Made by a program: the position numbers and the translations under genes. From Nelumbo lutea (lineage: Eukaryota > Streptophyta > Magnoliopsida > Proteales > Nelumbonaceae), in contig JAKGHH010000008.1 of NCBI GenBank assembly GCA_022828595.1, positions 22,126,378-22,190,377 of the forward strand: DNA of 64,000 nt. The letters are read 5' to 3'. The notes beneath the pieces were generated by a model. It ran no database searches and was not told the DNA's origin. It worked only from the letters and a program-made list of their open reading frames with translations. Shown here piece by piece: positions 33,668-45,572 of the stretch. Every line of letters starts with the position of its first letter. The first letter of the stretch is position 1.

Positions 33668-36600
33668 TCCCCCCTCAAGGTGAGCATGGGAGAGACCACG
33701 TTCAGCTTACGAAGAAGGGTGAACCGTGCTGAGGATAGAGGCATTGTCATACCATTTGCAAGTTGATCCTTAGAGGAGATGAAACACACACTCAGAAGAT
33801 GTTTAGAGACTAAGTCTCGAACAAAATGAATGTTTATTTCAATGTGCTTGCTTCGGGCATGCAATACGGGATTAGCACTGAGACACGTGGCACTGACTTT
33901 GTCATACCACAAAGTTGGTGTTTGTGGGAGAGCTATGCCCAATTCTGTGAGGAGAGAACAAATCCATCAAAAGCGACACCCCAGTATTCAGCTTCTTCTG
34001 TTCTGAAGCGGGATACATGGATTGTTTCTTAGAGGACCAAAAAACTGAATTATCACCCAAGTAAATTCAAAAACCACCATGAGATTTTCTATCATGTACG
34101 CACCTAGCCCAATCAGCATCATTGAAGGCATGAAGAGAAAAGGTGAAAGAAGGTGTAATAGTGAGGCCATGATGAATAGAGGACTTTCAGGTACCGCAAG
34201 ATGTGTTTAACAACCTTCAATGATCAGTAGTGGGAACAGCCATGAATTGGCAAACCTTGCTTACAGACTAGGCAATGTGGGGGCACGTAAGCGAGAGCTA
34301 TTAAAGAGCACCAACAGGGTCTGGTAGAGGATCACCCAAGTGTTGGGATAAAGGCGGGGAGGTACACATCGGGGTCGGGGCTGGTTCAATATCCTGAAGG
34401 TGCAATTTTTGAAGTAAGTCAACAATGTAACGTTGTTGGGTGAGGAAGATGCCAAATGGAAGGCGGATTGCTTCAACCCCCAAAAAGAAGCTTAATGGGC
34501 CTAAATCCTTTACAAAAAAATCAAGGCCTATGCGTTGAACAAGGTCATTAAGTAGTTGATCATTGGATTCTGTAAGGATGATGTTGTCCACGTAAATAAG
34601 TAAGAACAAGCATGCAAAACCAGTCCGCTTGATGAATAAGGAAGAATCACACTTGGAACAAGAGAAACCATCCTGAAGGAGGAATGAGCTCAGTTTATGA
34701 TACCAGGCTCGTGGGGCTTACTTGAGTCCATATAAAGACTGCACATGTGATGTAGATATTTGGGATCAGAAAACCCTGGTGGCTGGCGCATGTAGATGGT
34801 CTCATGTAGGTCCCCATTGAGAAAGGCATTTTGGATGTCCAATTGCCTTATAAACCCAATGGTTGGAAACGACAAAGGATAAGATAATCTGAATAGTGAT
34901 AGGTTTGACTACTGGGTAGAAAGTCTCAGTGTAGTCTACCCCCTCTTGTTGAGTGAAGCCCCTGGCAACAAGACGGGCTTTTGTAGTGATGTATGCTGCC
35001 ATCACGGTTTCATTTGAGACGAAAAACCCATTTAGAACTCACTAAGTTGCAATAAAGGGTTGAGGGAACAAGAATCCAAGTTTTATTGTGAAGGAGCGCT
35101 TGGAATTCATCATTCATTGCAGCCATCCATTTGGCATTTGACAGTGCTCTAGAGAGAGAGAGAGAGGTAGGCTTAGAGAGAATATCAGGTAAAGGATGTT
35201 TAACAATGTGATAGATCTGTTTGTACTTGAAGATGCCTGCTTTAGCCCCGTGTAATCATAGGATGGGAGGGTCGAATTGCAATTGATTGTTCTAAATCCA
35301 AAGAAGTGGGCTAAGATGTAGGTGCATGTAGTTGCTGGGTGGGCCCGACTGATGGAGTGTTATGTGGTTCAACAATAGAAGTGGACTAAAAAGGTGGGCC
35401 TGTACATGAATTATGCAGGTCAAACAATGTATTATGTGGGGGCTCTGGTGTCAAAGATGGCGCTGAATCAATTGTGGGCTCCAGTGGTGCTGAAGTAGTA
35501 TAACACGGTGGTAGCGAAGACGCGGAACTTGGAATGGAGATGTTGGGCCTGATGTCACAAGAAAAGGGAAAAGCTACCTCATTGAAAACCACATGACGGT
35601 TAAGTGGGTACATGGTAACATTTGTAGCCGTGGTGAGAGGGGTTGTACCCAAGGAAGACGCATGCCTTAGAACGATATGCAAATTTGTGATTGGTGTAAT
35701 CCCATAAGCATGGAAAGCACTCACACCCGAATACTTGAAGAGAAGAAAGGTCGGGTTTGTTGTGGAAAAGTAATTCCCATGGAGACTTATAGCCCAATAC
35801 AGGTGAAGGCTTATGCAGATGAACTACTGTCTCAAAGGCATACCACCAAAATTGTTGAGACATTGATGCATGGGCTAGTAAAGTGAGGCCCGTGTCAACA
35901 ATAGTACAGTGTTGACGTTCCACTGTCCCACTCCATTCAGACATGTGGGGGCATGAATGACGGTAAAGAATACCATGGCGCTCAAGATAGGATTTAACAT
36001 GAACAACTGTCCACCATTATCAGATTGAACAGACTATCGGAAAGCCCAGCAATTTTTCTACCATATATTTGAAACTAATGAACTTGGAAAGAGCCTCAGA
36101 TTTTGTATGTAAGGAATAAATCCAGATGAATTTGTTGTAATTATCAACAAAAGAGAGAAAATATTTATATCCTTGATTAGAAGCAATAGGGGTAAGGCCC
36201 CATAAATCACCAAATACTAGTTCCAGAGGGCATGTGGTAGTAGACTTTCTACAAGAAAAAGGTAACTTGTGACTCTTGCCAAGTTGACAAGTAAAAGCAA
36301 AGCAAAAACTCAAACATTTATTAGAAGACAAAGATAAGTTATTGTGAGAGACACGCGGCGCACAACTTGAGGACAGGGATGGCCAAGGCGGTGATGCCAT
36401 ATTGTTACGGTCTGACACAGGCTTAGCCTTGCCTACGCTTGGCAGGCTTACGTTAGGGACATCACTGTCATTTTCACCTGTAAGATTTTTGGGAGAATTT
36501 ATGTTATCTTCAGGTAGGCTACCAAAAGCTTAACATACTCTTTGAGGAGGGGTGGTCGACCTCCTTGGGTGCCTAACCTTAGCACTCCTAGACCTTCATC

Positions 36601-38512
36601 CCTTACAGGACGGCCCTGGTTAATGGCTAGCATAGCTACCAGGGTTCCTCATGGGCGCACACTTGCTCATGGGGACAGTGTTGGACCAGCACTGCGCTGC
36701 CGATACTCAAGGGAGGCTTGGCACGCGGGCCTGGCTCAAGCATGACCCTTCATCACGCCAGCCCCTTGCCCAAGCTGAGTGAGCTACCCCGTTGCCTCTA
36801 GCGCACGAGTGCGTTCTGGCCCAAGCAAGTTGCCTATCATCAGGGCACACAGGTGTCCATCATCATTGGCATACAGGAGACCCATCACATCGGTGCCCAG
36901 TCACCTCTTCGGCGCATAGTCGCCTTGCATTATGGTCATCCCCCTTTAGCACATAAGTGGCTCCTTCCATGGACCGGTTTGAGCCAGCAGAGTGCCCTGG
37001 CCATTGGACTTGAGGTCATGATCCAGTGTTACTGACTTTGGTGGAGCCATCCCATCGGGCAACTCCTAGCATCTAAGCACAAAAAAGCTTGTCCTGACCT
37101 ACCTTGGCCTGGACGCCGCACGGGTTTCTTCCGCAGTAGAACTACCCCCCGTGACAATATGTCAATAGAGCAGCGTTCTCCTATGAGCGCAAAGCTGGAC
37201 CTAAATTGGGGTAATCCTCCTGGATCAAGTTGATAAAGTCCTCTATTCAATCCCTGTAGGAGTATCCTCTTAGACTGCCGGTCCTTCACCACAAAGTGAT
37301 CAGCATAAAATTCAAAGCGCACTGTCATTATCAGAGCAAAAATGACCCATTGAAAGTAAATTCTTAGTATTGGAGGGGGAATGCAAGATATCATTCATAA
37401 AAAGAGGATCAGTAGATGATTGTATGAGAGAAGAGCCAGTGTGAAGTATAGGCAAACCTGCCCCATTGCCAATATGGATTTGATTAGTCCTGGAGTATTT
37501 TGAGTGAAGCTTTAGGTTATTAAAATCAGCAGTGACGTGATTGGTGGGGCTAGAGTCAGGGTACCACAAAGCATCATTGGCTGAGGATGACGAAAATGCT
37601 GCATAGGCTGCCTTATTGTTGTTGCTCTTTCTTTCATAGCTATAATAACAATTAACAATAGTATGATTTTTCATCTTACAGATTTGACATGGTCCAACTG
37701 GTTGAGATTGATTGTTGCTCTGTTGCTGTTGTCTGACTTGTCATCACGAAAGGGAGGTTGGCTCTTTCTTTTGTGATGCTGTCCTCGTGCAACCATATTA
37801 GCATGGAGAGCATTTGAATCAAAGCTTGTTCTGTAAAATTCTTGTCGGAGATCAAGGTTCACCAGCATACCATGTAGTTCCTCAATAGTGAGTTCATCGG
37901 GTCTAGAGCTGATGGAGGTCACAAATGCCTCATAGTCTGGGCCGAAGCCCAAGAGTATACAGGGGTCCAAGTCATGGTTGGATATAGGTGATCCAATAGC
38001 AGATAAACTGTCTGCAAATAGTTTGGCCTTATGAAGGTAGTCAGTCATGTTGAGCGTACCTTTTCTAAGACTCTGGAGTTCAAAGTGGAAATGCATGACT
38101 CTCATTCGTGATTTGGATGCAAAGAGTCTCTCCAGAGTTTTCCAAAGAGTGGCTGAGCTGCAACATCCAATTACTTGACCAAGCACAGTCTCGGTTAGCG
38201 TAGATAGCAACAAGCTCAAAAGAAGGGCATCCTACCTTTCGCAGGCTACAAAAACTGGATTAAAGTTCTATCTACCCCTAAGGTATTGTTTCTTTCGATT
38301 GTAGTGATGTATTTTGCAGGGCATGGGTTAGACCCATCAACGAAGCCTAGCAGATCTGAGCCTTTGAGAGCTGTGTAAACCTGTGAATGCCATATAAGAT
38401 AGTTGGAACGATCAAGCTTTACTATTATCAAGTTTGTGAGAGTCGTACTAGGCAGCCTAGGGATGAGACTGGAAGAGGTTTGAGTGGACGTTGCACCACT
38501 GGTAGTCGACAT
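33668..38512 (-). pseudogene. Copia gag-pol, decayed
   Basis: On the minus strand gag starts at ATG 38512 (MSTTSGATSTQ; VKLDRSNYLIWHSQV) and continues as a UBN2-type gag (38219-37671). Next come protease-like WYPDSSPTNHVT (about 37560), the pre-integrase motif HHRLGH (about 36390), integrase (GDLWGLTPIASNQGYKYFLS, then FWWYAFETVVHLHKPSP, 36418-35600), reverse transcriptase (VARGFTQQEGVDYTETFYPV, 34980; YVDNI at 34594) and RNase H (VLHARSKHIEINIHFVRDLV near 33830). Many frameshifts and stops interrupt it. The protease has DSS instead of the usual DSG or DTG, and the polymerase box has Asp-Asn instead of Asp-Asp. A 754-bp insertion splits the pre-integrase region. It is non-functional. Confidence 0.9.
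36403..37156. mobile_element. 754-bp TG...CA insertion (solo-LTR-like) in Copia pol
   Basis: Starts TGTTACGG and ends CCGTGACA, inverted ends with one mismatch, and is flanked by ATAT at 36399-36402 and 37157-37160. Removing the insert and one ATAT puts the Copia frame back in register across the junction, up to the HHRLGH motif. Ends of TG...CA and a 4-bp duplication fit a solo LTR. No coding domain is recognised inside. Its GC-rich composition differs from the surrounding Copia. Confidence 0.75.
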
Positions 38513-38606
38513 GGTGGGAAGAGGCTCTGATACTGATGAAGGGAAATTTGGCCCGATCTCGCGATCACTCGACACGTAGCAAAAGCAAGCAGCTCGGGGC
38601 AGCAGA

Positions 38607-39480
38607 GCGCCCAAAACACAAGCACCAAAAGTAACCAACAGTCCAGGAGCCCGAGCTCCCTACTAGGAGCCCGAGCTCCCTATTAAGAACCCGAGCTCCC
38701 TATTGGAAGCCCGAACTCTATTGGACCGGATCCCCTACCAAGAGCCCGAGCTCCCTACTAAGAACCCGAGCTCCCTACTAGGAGCCCGAGCTCCCTACTA
38801 AGAACCCGAGCTCCCTACTAGGAGCCCGAGCTCCCTACTAAGAACCCGAGCTCCCTACTAGGAGCCCGAACTCTCTCAAGCCCTAAGCCTCACAAGGCCG
38901 TGACCCAAGCTGGCCCATGGCAGCTCGGAACACTCCCCAAACCGAACTCAAGACTCCATCTCGCTCGCCACTCCAGCACGTCGCCTCCGAAACACCAGAC
39001 TAACCAAACGTACCATACCTGACACCGAGGATGTCCGTATCCAAGGGCGGCGCACCTGACTGATTTGGGATCTGACGCTTGACAGCCGCACTTCAAACGG
39101 CCTCCTGCCACCGCCACCTGCCACCGTCGTCACCAGCCGCAGAGACGGCTCCGACAAAAGGAGCAGTGGCGGTTCTGCCCGGTCAGAGGGGATGACATCC
39201 GAACTGGCAGGAGCTCAGAGATAATCATGCCCGATCTGACAGAAGCCTGGAAGTGAGTGCGCGAGGTGGTTATAAAAGGCTCCCTACCCCCCAAGAACGA
39301 GGTATGCTAACTTTGCGCTATCTGGCTTATCTTGCCTTTGAAGGATTCTAACTTGAGCTTTGGAGCCTTTACACCGGGTTCTCCCCGGAGCTTCTTCATC
39401 TCCTCCGTTTCAGGTCCCCCGCTACTCAATTCAGAGGCAAGATCGTTGACAGCTAAGACCGGCCGGATTGTGCATCATCA
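38607..39480 (+). repeat. 5' LTR of the Tat element
   Basis: Shared with 48101-48974. Contains a minisatellite (38645-38875) and a TATA box (TTATAAAAGG, 39270-39279) followed by the presumed transcription start. Ends GTGCATCATCA. Confidence 0.9.
38645..38875. repeat. 20-bp minisatellite inside the 5' LTR
   Basis: Units of about 20 bases alternate between AGGAGCCCGAGCTCCCTACT and AAGAACCCGAGCTCCCTACT, about eleven times with one irregular unit (AACTCTATTGGACCGG). Each unit holds the palindrome GAGCTC within GGGAGCTCGGG on the reverse strand. The 3' LTR has the same array at 48143-48370. Confidence 0.95.
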
Positions 39481-39500
39481 TTTGGCGTCGTCTGTGGGAA
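39481..39500 (+). promoter_or_regulatory. Primer-binding site of the Tat element
   Basis: TTTGGCGTCGTCTGTGGGAA directly follows the LTR. The same site, with small changes, follows the LTRs at 18882 (minus strand) and 60489, tying all three to the Tat lineage. Confidence 0.8.
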
Positions 39501-39565
39501 AGCTTCAAAAAGCCTCCCTCCAAACTCTCATACCCCTTTTCTCTTCTTTCAAAAACCCAACACTC

Positions 39566-40831
39566 ATGGCCTCTTCCAGCAACGCCGGATGCGGCACGGA
39601 GACAAACACCACCGGGGAACAGCTTCAAGTTCCCGTGGTGTGCGTTGGGCAGTTCACCATCCCCCTTTCGGTGGACGGAATCCCCAATTTGAATACGCCA
39701 CAAGCAGTGGCGCCCGTAAACCTTCCTGCCACAAACATCCCCTTTCCTCCCCCTATTGAGACTACCTTTACTGAACCGACTGCCGTCCCCCTGGAAGCCA
39801 GCCAAAACTGGTTGGACGACCTGATGCAGTGCATGCGGGCAATGCAAGCCCAGATGCAACAGTTCCAGCAACACCAGCTTCACCAGCACCAAGTGCTGCA
39901 CAACATCTCCCAGTATCACTATCAACAGCAGTTCCCCCAACTGCCACTGAACCAACCACTACTTCCACCTTGCCACCCTGCTCCGAGGCCGATCAAGGCC
40001 TCCCCACAGGATGGGCGCCCCCACCAAGGAAAGGCCTCCAGGCCCCAGAACCCCCCTAACAGCCAGGCCTCGTCCCCAGGCCAAAGAGAGAAAAAAGTCA
40101 TCCCCGCCTCGCAGCTCGCAGGCGGGTCGGGAACCTCGCCCGCGAGATCGGCACCTCGGCGCTCCAAACCGGAGTTCCCACTCACAGAAAACCGATTCAT
40201 CGCACTGGCAGCAGCAGACTACCAGCATTCCGGGCCCATCGAGCTCGGCAACATGGAGGCCAGCAGCGCCAGTACAAGGCCCACTCAACAGCGAAGGCAC
40301 CGGCGAAGTCGCCGAACCGCCACCCGTGTCCTGTCAGAGCTCAGAGGCAAAGAAGAGACGAGCTCGAACGAGGTAGGAGTTGCCCCGATTCTCTCAGTTC
40401 CTTCCCCCCTCGCATCAGAACTCCTGCCGGTCCCCTTGCCCAGAGATTTCAAGCTCCCACCTCTGGACAAGTATGACGGGTCCTTCGACCCCAACGACCA
40501 CGTTGACGCTTTCCAGTCACAAATGCACCTTGCCAGAGCCAGCGAATCATGCATGTGCGTGGCCTTCACCACCACCCTCAGAGGGGTAGCCCGCACTTGG
40601 TACAAGAACCTGGCCCCCGAGTCGATAAAGTGCTGGGCTCAGTTCGTGCAGGTCTTCACCGCACACTTTGTCACCAGCAAACGGTGCCCCAGAGTAGAGG
40701 AAAGCATCTTCGGAGTAGTCCAAAGGGAAGGAGAACACATACGGGGCTACATCAAGCGATTCAATGAAGCATGCTTGCAGATACCGCGGTTAGACCCCGC
40801 GGTGCAGCTCGTGGCGGAAAAAGAGGGGTGA
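39566..40831 (+). pseudogene. Tat gag
   Basis: Starts at ATG 39566 (MASSSNAGCG), with VVCVGQFTIPLSVDGIPN and a Gln/His-rich stretch, basic Pro-rich linkers, then the capsid core PPLDKYDGSFDPNDHVDAFQ and LRGVARTWYKNLAPES (about 40450-40620). The frame ends in TGA at 40829-40831. Gag sequence continues in another frame (from about 40800), reaching a zinc-binding CSFHRDHGHSTEQC motif (41188-41229), so a frameshift interrupts it. The product would form the virus-like particle of the element. Confidence 0.85.
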
Positions 40832-43800
40832 CGCACAAAGAATTCAAATGGCACATGGTAGCTAACCAGCCCGCAACCGTGGCCAAATTCCTTAAGCTCG
40901 CGGACAAGTTCATGGGGACGGAGGAAGAAATCAACCAACGAACCGAGGGCGAAAACGAGAAAAGAAAGAGGGATGGCGAGCCCTCTAACTCAGTCGACCG
41001 GAAAAACCCGGCCCGAGATCCAAAGCCGAACCAGTCGTTCCGAGCTCCCCTAGCAGTTCGGACGGATTACACACCACTGAACACAAGGCGGACCGAGATC
41101 TTAATGACTATCAAGGACGCCCCATACGTGAAGTGGCCACCTCGCCTAAAGGGAAATCCAAATGAAAGAAATAAGAATTTGTATTGTAGTTTCCATAGGG
41201 ACCATGGTCACAGTACCGAGCAGTGCAATAATCTCCGGGACGAGATAGAGGGGCTCATCCATCGCGGATATTTGAGAAACTTTGTACAGCACAACAATAA
41301 TAACAATAAGGCAGATCGGCCAGGCGAGCACGAAAAGGATGCCTCCGAATCTAGCAGCAGGCCTGCCGAACCATTGCAGCGGCAGCCTCCGGTGGAGAGG
41401 CCAGTTCGGGGAACCATCCATGTAATTGTGGGGGGTTCGGTGGTAGCAGGGTGTACCTCGACAACAGCCCGGACTTCAGTTCGTGAAGTGGTTCTCGAGG
41501 AGCGGAACCCTCCAAAAAGACCAAAGACCGAAGAACCAATCCTCTTCACGGAGGACGACGCGCGAGGAGTCCGCTACCCCCACGATGACGCGCTTGTCAT
41601 TAAACTAAGGATCTGCGACTTCGAGGTCAGACGCGTACTCGTAGATTCGGGCAGCTCGGCGGAATCCTCTTTAAATCAGCGTTTGACCAGCTACAGCTAC
41701 GGAGGAGCGAACTGAAGCCCGCAAACACTCCCCTGGTGGGTTTCAGCGGAGAGGAAGTCAGGCCCCTCGGAAAAATAACAGTACCTGTGGAAGTCGGCAC
41801 GTGGCCTTGTGCGGTCAGACTCAACCACGACTTCCTGGTGGTTGTGACCCCCTCCCCATACAATGCCATAATAGGGCGGCCGATCACGCATATCCTACGA
41901 GCGGTGGTCTCCACCTACTATTTGGCCATGAAGTTCCCTACAGACTTCAGTGTGGGGGTAGCGTGGGGCGACCAGCTCAAGTCCCACAAGTGTTATGTTG
42001 CCGCCCTGAAGGGAAAAACCAAGGCAACCGGTGACCTCGATCTGGAGCGGCCTACGGAACAAGGCGAGGAACGAGCTTCGCCCACAGAGGAAATAGTCGC
42101 AATCCCGACCTCGCCTACGGACCCAGCTCACACACTCCAGATCGGTGCTTCCGTCGAAGAACCCCTACGGACCGAACTGGTGAGTTTTTTACTTCAAAAT
42201 TTAGATATTTTTGCATGGTCCGCGGCCGATATGCCCGGTATTGACCCTGGCCTTATAACTCACAAACTTAACACTGACCCTGTAGTCAGACCCGTTAGAC
42301 AGAAAAAACGGAACTTAGCCCCAGAACGCTGGAGGGCGGTCGACGAGGAGGTCGAGAAGCTCCTCGCGACAAACTTCATAAGGGAGGTCCATTACCCGAG
42401 CTGGGTGGCCAACCCTGTGCTGGTAAAAAAGGCGAACGGCAAGTGGCGCATGTGCGTCGACTACACCGACCTGAACCGAGCTTGCCCGAAAGATTGCATC
42501 CCCCTCCCCAGAATTGACCGCCTAGTGGACGCGACCTCGGGACATGAGTTGCTAAGCTTCCTGGATGCCTAATCAGGCTACAACCAAATCCAGATGGACC
42601 AGTCCGATGAGGAAAAAACCAGCTTCATAACCGAGTTCGGTCTGTACTGTTACAAGGTCATGCCCTTCAGATTAAAAAATGCCGGGGCGACCTTCCAAAG
42701 ACTTGTAAATAGGCTGTTTCGCCCCTGATTGGCACGAAGATAGAGTGTTATGTAGACGACATGGTCATCAAGACACAGTTTTCACAAGAATTAATACAAG
42801 ACTTGGATTCTGTCTTGCAAATCCTGCGTCAGTTTAGCATGAAATTGAACCCCAACAAATGTGTCTTTGGCGTCACCTCGGGCAAATTCCTAGGCTACGT
42901 TGTCAATCGGCGCAGTATCGAGGCCAACCCGGACAAGATAAAAGCCATCCTAGATATGAGACCACCTCGGAAAGTAAAAGAAGTTCAGAGGCTAAACGGC
43001 CGCATAGCCACTCTAAGCCGCTTCATGTCCAAGTCAGCAGACCGCTGCCTACCTTTCTTCAAAGCAATCAAAGGCAAAGGGTTCGAGTGGACCCAAGACT
43101 ACCAGCTCGCGTTTGACGAGCTAAAAGGTTACCTCGCCAGTGTGCCAACCTTAGCTCGGCCCGAGGAGGGCGAGGTCTTAGAACTGTACCTCTCGGCAAG
43201 CGACGAGGTGGTCAGTTCGGTACTAGTAAAGGAAGCAGACCGGGTCCAACGACCCATATATTATGTTAGTAAAATCTTGCAGGGAGCAGAGACAAGGTAC
43301 CTGCAGATAGAAAAGCTAGCGTATGCACTGGTGATAGCAGCGCGGAAACTCCGCCCGTACTTCCAGGTTCACACCATCATCGTCCTGACCGACAAACCTC
43401 TGAGACAAGTTTTACTCAAACCCGAGGTTTCCGGTCGACTGACGAAATGGGCCATCGAACTCAGCGAGTACGATCTCCAGTACAAGCCAAGAACTGCCAT
43501 TAAGGCCCAAGCCTTGGCAGATTTTATCGCAGAATGCACGTTTAGCCTCGAAGCCCCTGAGCCGGTCGAGCCCGAGATCCCCAGTTCGGGCGAGCTCGGA
43601 GCTCCCAAGCCAGTCGAGTCCGAACCCCGTGAAGTAGCAGCCAGTGTAGCATCTCTCCTGGTTAGACCATGCGCGAGCTGGGATGAGGAGCCCTGGATCC
43701 TTCACGTAGATGGCTCCTCAAACCAGCAAGGCAGCGGGGCTGGAATAGTGTTACGCGGCCCGAGCGGAACAAAGATGGAATACGCACTACGCTTTGAGTT

Positions 43801-45390
43801 CGCGGTGTCCAACAATGAGGTGGAGTACGAGGCACTGATAGCCGGGCTGAACCTAGCACACAAGGTTGGAGCAAAGCACGTAGTTATCTGTAGTGATTCC
43901 CAGCTCGTGGCCAACCAAGTTACAGGCGAATACGAAGCGCGCGAGCTCACAATGATCGCATACTTGGTAAAGGTAAAGGAGGCTCTGCTCAACTTCCAGT
44001 CACACTTCATCAAGCAAATCCCGAGGTCAGAGAACACTGAGGCTGACGCCCTGTCCTGACTATTCAGCACGAGCCACAACGCCATGAGAACCGTGTACGT
44101 AGAGAACTTACCTCGGCCCAGCATTCTCGGTGGGGTAGAAGAGGTCGCTCCCGTCACTGAAGCAGAGCCGAGCTGGATCGACCCACTCGCGAGCTTCCTG
44201 CTAGACGGAACCCTCCCCGCAGACCTTAACACAGCCAAGAGGGTGCAGCGCTAGGCAGCCAAATACGTCATGATAGACGAACGGTTGTACCGATGATCCT
44301 ACACGCTCCCCTACCTGCGATGCTTGCGCCCAGCCGAAGCCGAGCTGGTACTCCGCGACACTCATGAAGGCTTGTGCAGCGGACACCTGGGGGGCAGAGC
44401 CCTTGCCCAAAAAGCACTTCGACAAGGATACTACTGGCCAACGATGAAGACAGAGGCAATCGAGCTCGTCAGAAAATGCGACAAGTGTCAGAAGTATGCC
44501 AATATCCACCATCAGCCCGCTGCCGACCTCAAATACCTCACCAGTCCATGGCCCTTCGCCCAATGGGGCATCGACCTTCTGGGGCCATTCCCACCAGCGA
44601 CAGGCGAGAGAAAATTCCTAGTGGTGGCAGTAGATTACTTCACAAAGTGGATAGAAGCTGAACCTCTGGCAATAGTTACAGCCCGAAACATACAGAACTT
44701 CTTTTGGAAGAACATTGTATGTCGCTTTAGGCTACCTCGGGTACTGATCTCCGACAACGGCAAACAGTTCGAGGATATCAAGTTCCAAGAATGGTGCCAA
44801 AGTATGGGAATTAGTCAGAACTTCATGTCGGTCGCACAACCGCAGGCAAATGGCCAAACAGAAGTAATGAACAGAGCCATCCTCCGCGGACTGAAAGCAC
44901 GACTAGACCGAGCCAAAGGGTTGTGGGCAGACGAACTACCAAGTGTTCTATGGGCTCACCGAACCACAGAAAAAACCGCCATAGGAGAGACCCCCTTTAA
45001 CTTCACCTACGGCACCGAGGCGGTGATCCCGGCGGAAATCGAAGTACCTACGCTGCGACTAGAAGCATATGACGAACAGACAAACGAAGGCGAGTTACAC
45101 ACCAACCTCGACCTACTGGACGAGGTGAGAGACCTCGCGCACATCCGAACTGCGGCCTACCAGCAAAAGGTAGCTCGGTACTATAACGCCAGAGTAAAGA
45201 AGAGGAACTTCCGCGTCGGCGACCTGGTCCTCCGTAAGGTCATGGTGCCCGAACTCGGCGTAGGGAAACTTGGACCAAATTGGGAAGGACCCTACTGAGT
45301 AAAGAAAGCACTCGGGTGGGCATACGAGCTCGAAACCTAGAGGAAAAACAAGTACCCCGAGCATGGAACATCGTCAACTTAAGAAGGTAC
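40832..45390 (+). pseudogene. Tat pol: protease, RT, RNase H, integrase, decayed
   Basis: Order of domains: gag zinc motif (41188), protease VLVDSGSSAE (41636), reverse transcriptase (WRMCVDYTDLNRACPKDCI, 42445; YVDDM 42750-42764), RNase H with the dual arrangement typical of Tat (HVDGSSNQQGSGAGIVLRG, 43705-43760), integrase zinc finger (about 44350-44495) and catalytic core (WGIDLLGPF, ISDNGKQF, NGQTEVMN at about 44566, 44748 and 44848). Breaks: frameshifts near 41690 and 42726, and stops at 42570-42572, 44057-44059, 44252-44254, 44294-44296 and 45296-45298. Catalytic residues themselves are kept, so decay is recent. Confidence 0.9.
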
Positions 45391-45572
45391 TACCTATAAA
45401 CCACCAAGGCGAGTACCCCGAAGCCGAGGTAAAAAACGAACTAGTAAAGGACCGAAATAGTTAGTTCGGCAAAAAACACAGCTCGAAGACAGGACAACCA
45501 ACACTTAAACAAAAAAGCCATTTCATTTCAGATAATGAGGTGTACATCAAAAAAAAAAAAGCCATTTCATTT

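Noticed and set aside
38645..38875. Possible CRISPR-like array
   Set aside because: The units are contiguous without unique spacers and lie in a plant LTR; it is a minisatellite.
38890..39157. Minus-strand open frames inside the Tat LTR, also at 48384-48651
   Set aside because: GC-rich LTR sequence; conserved only because the LTRs are alike.
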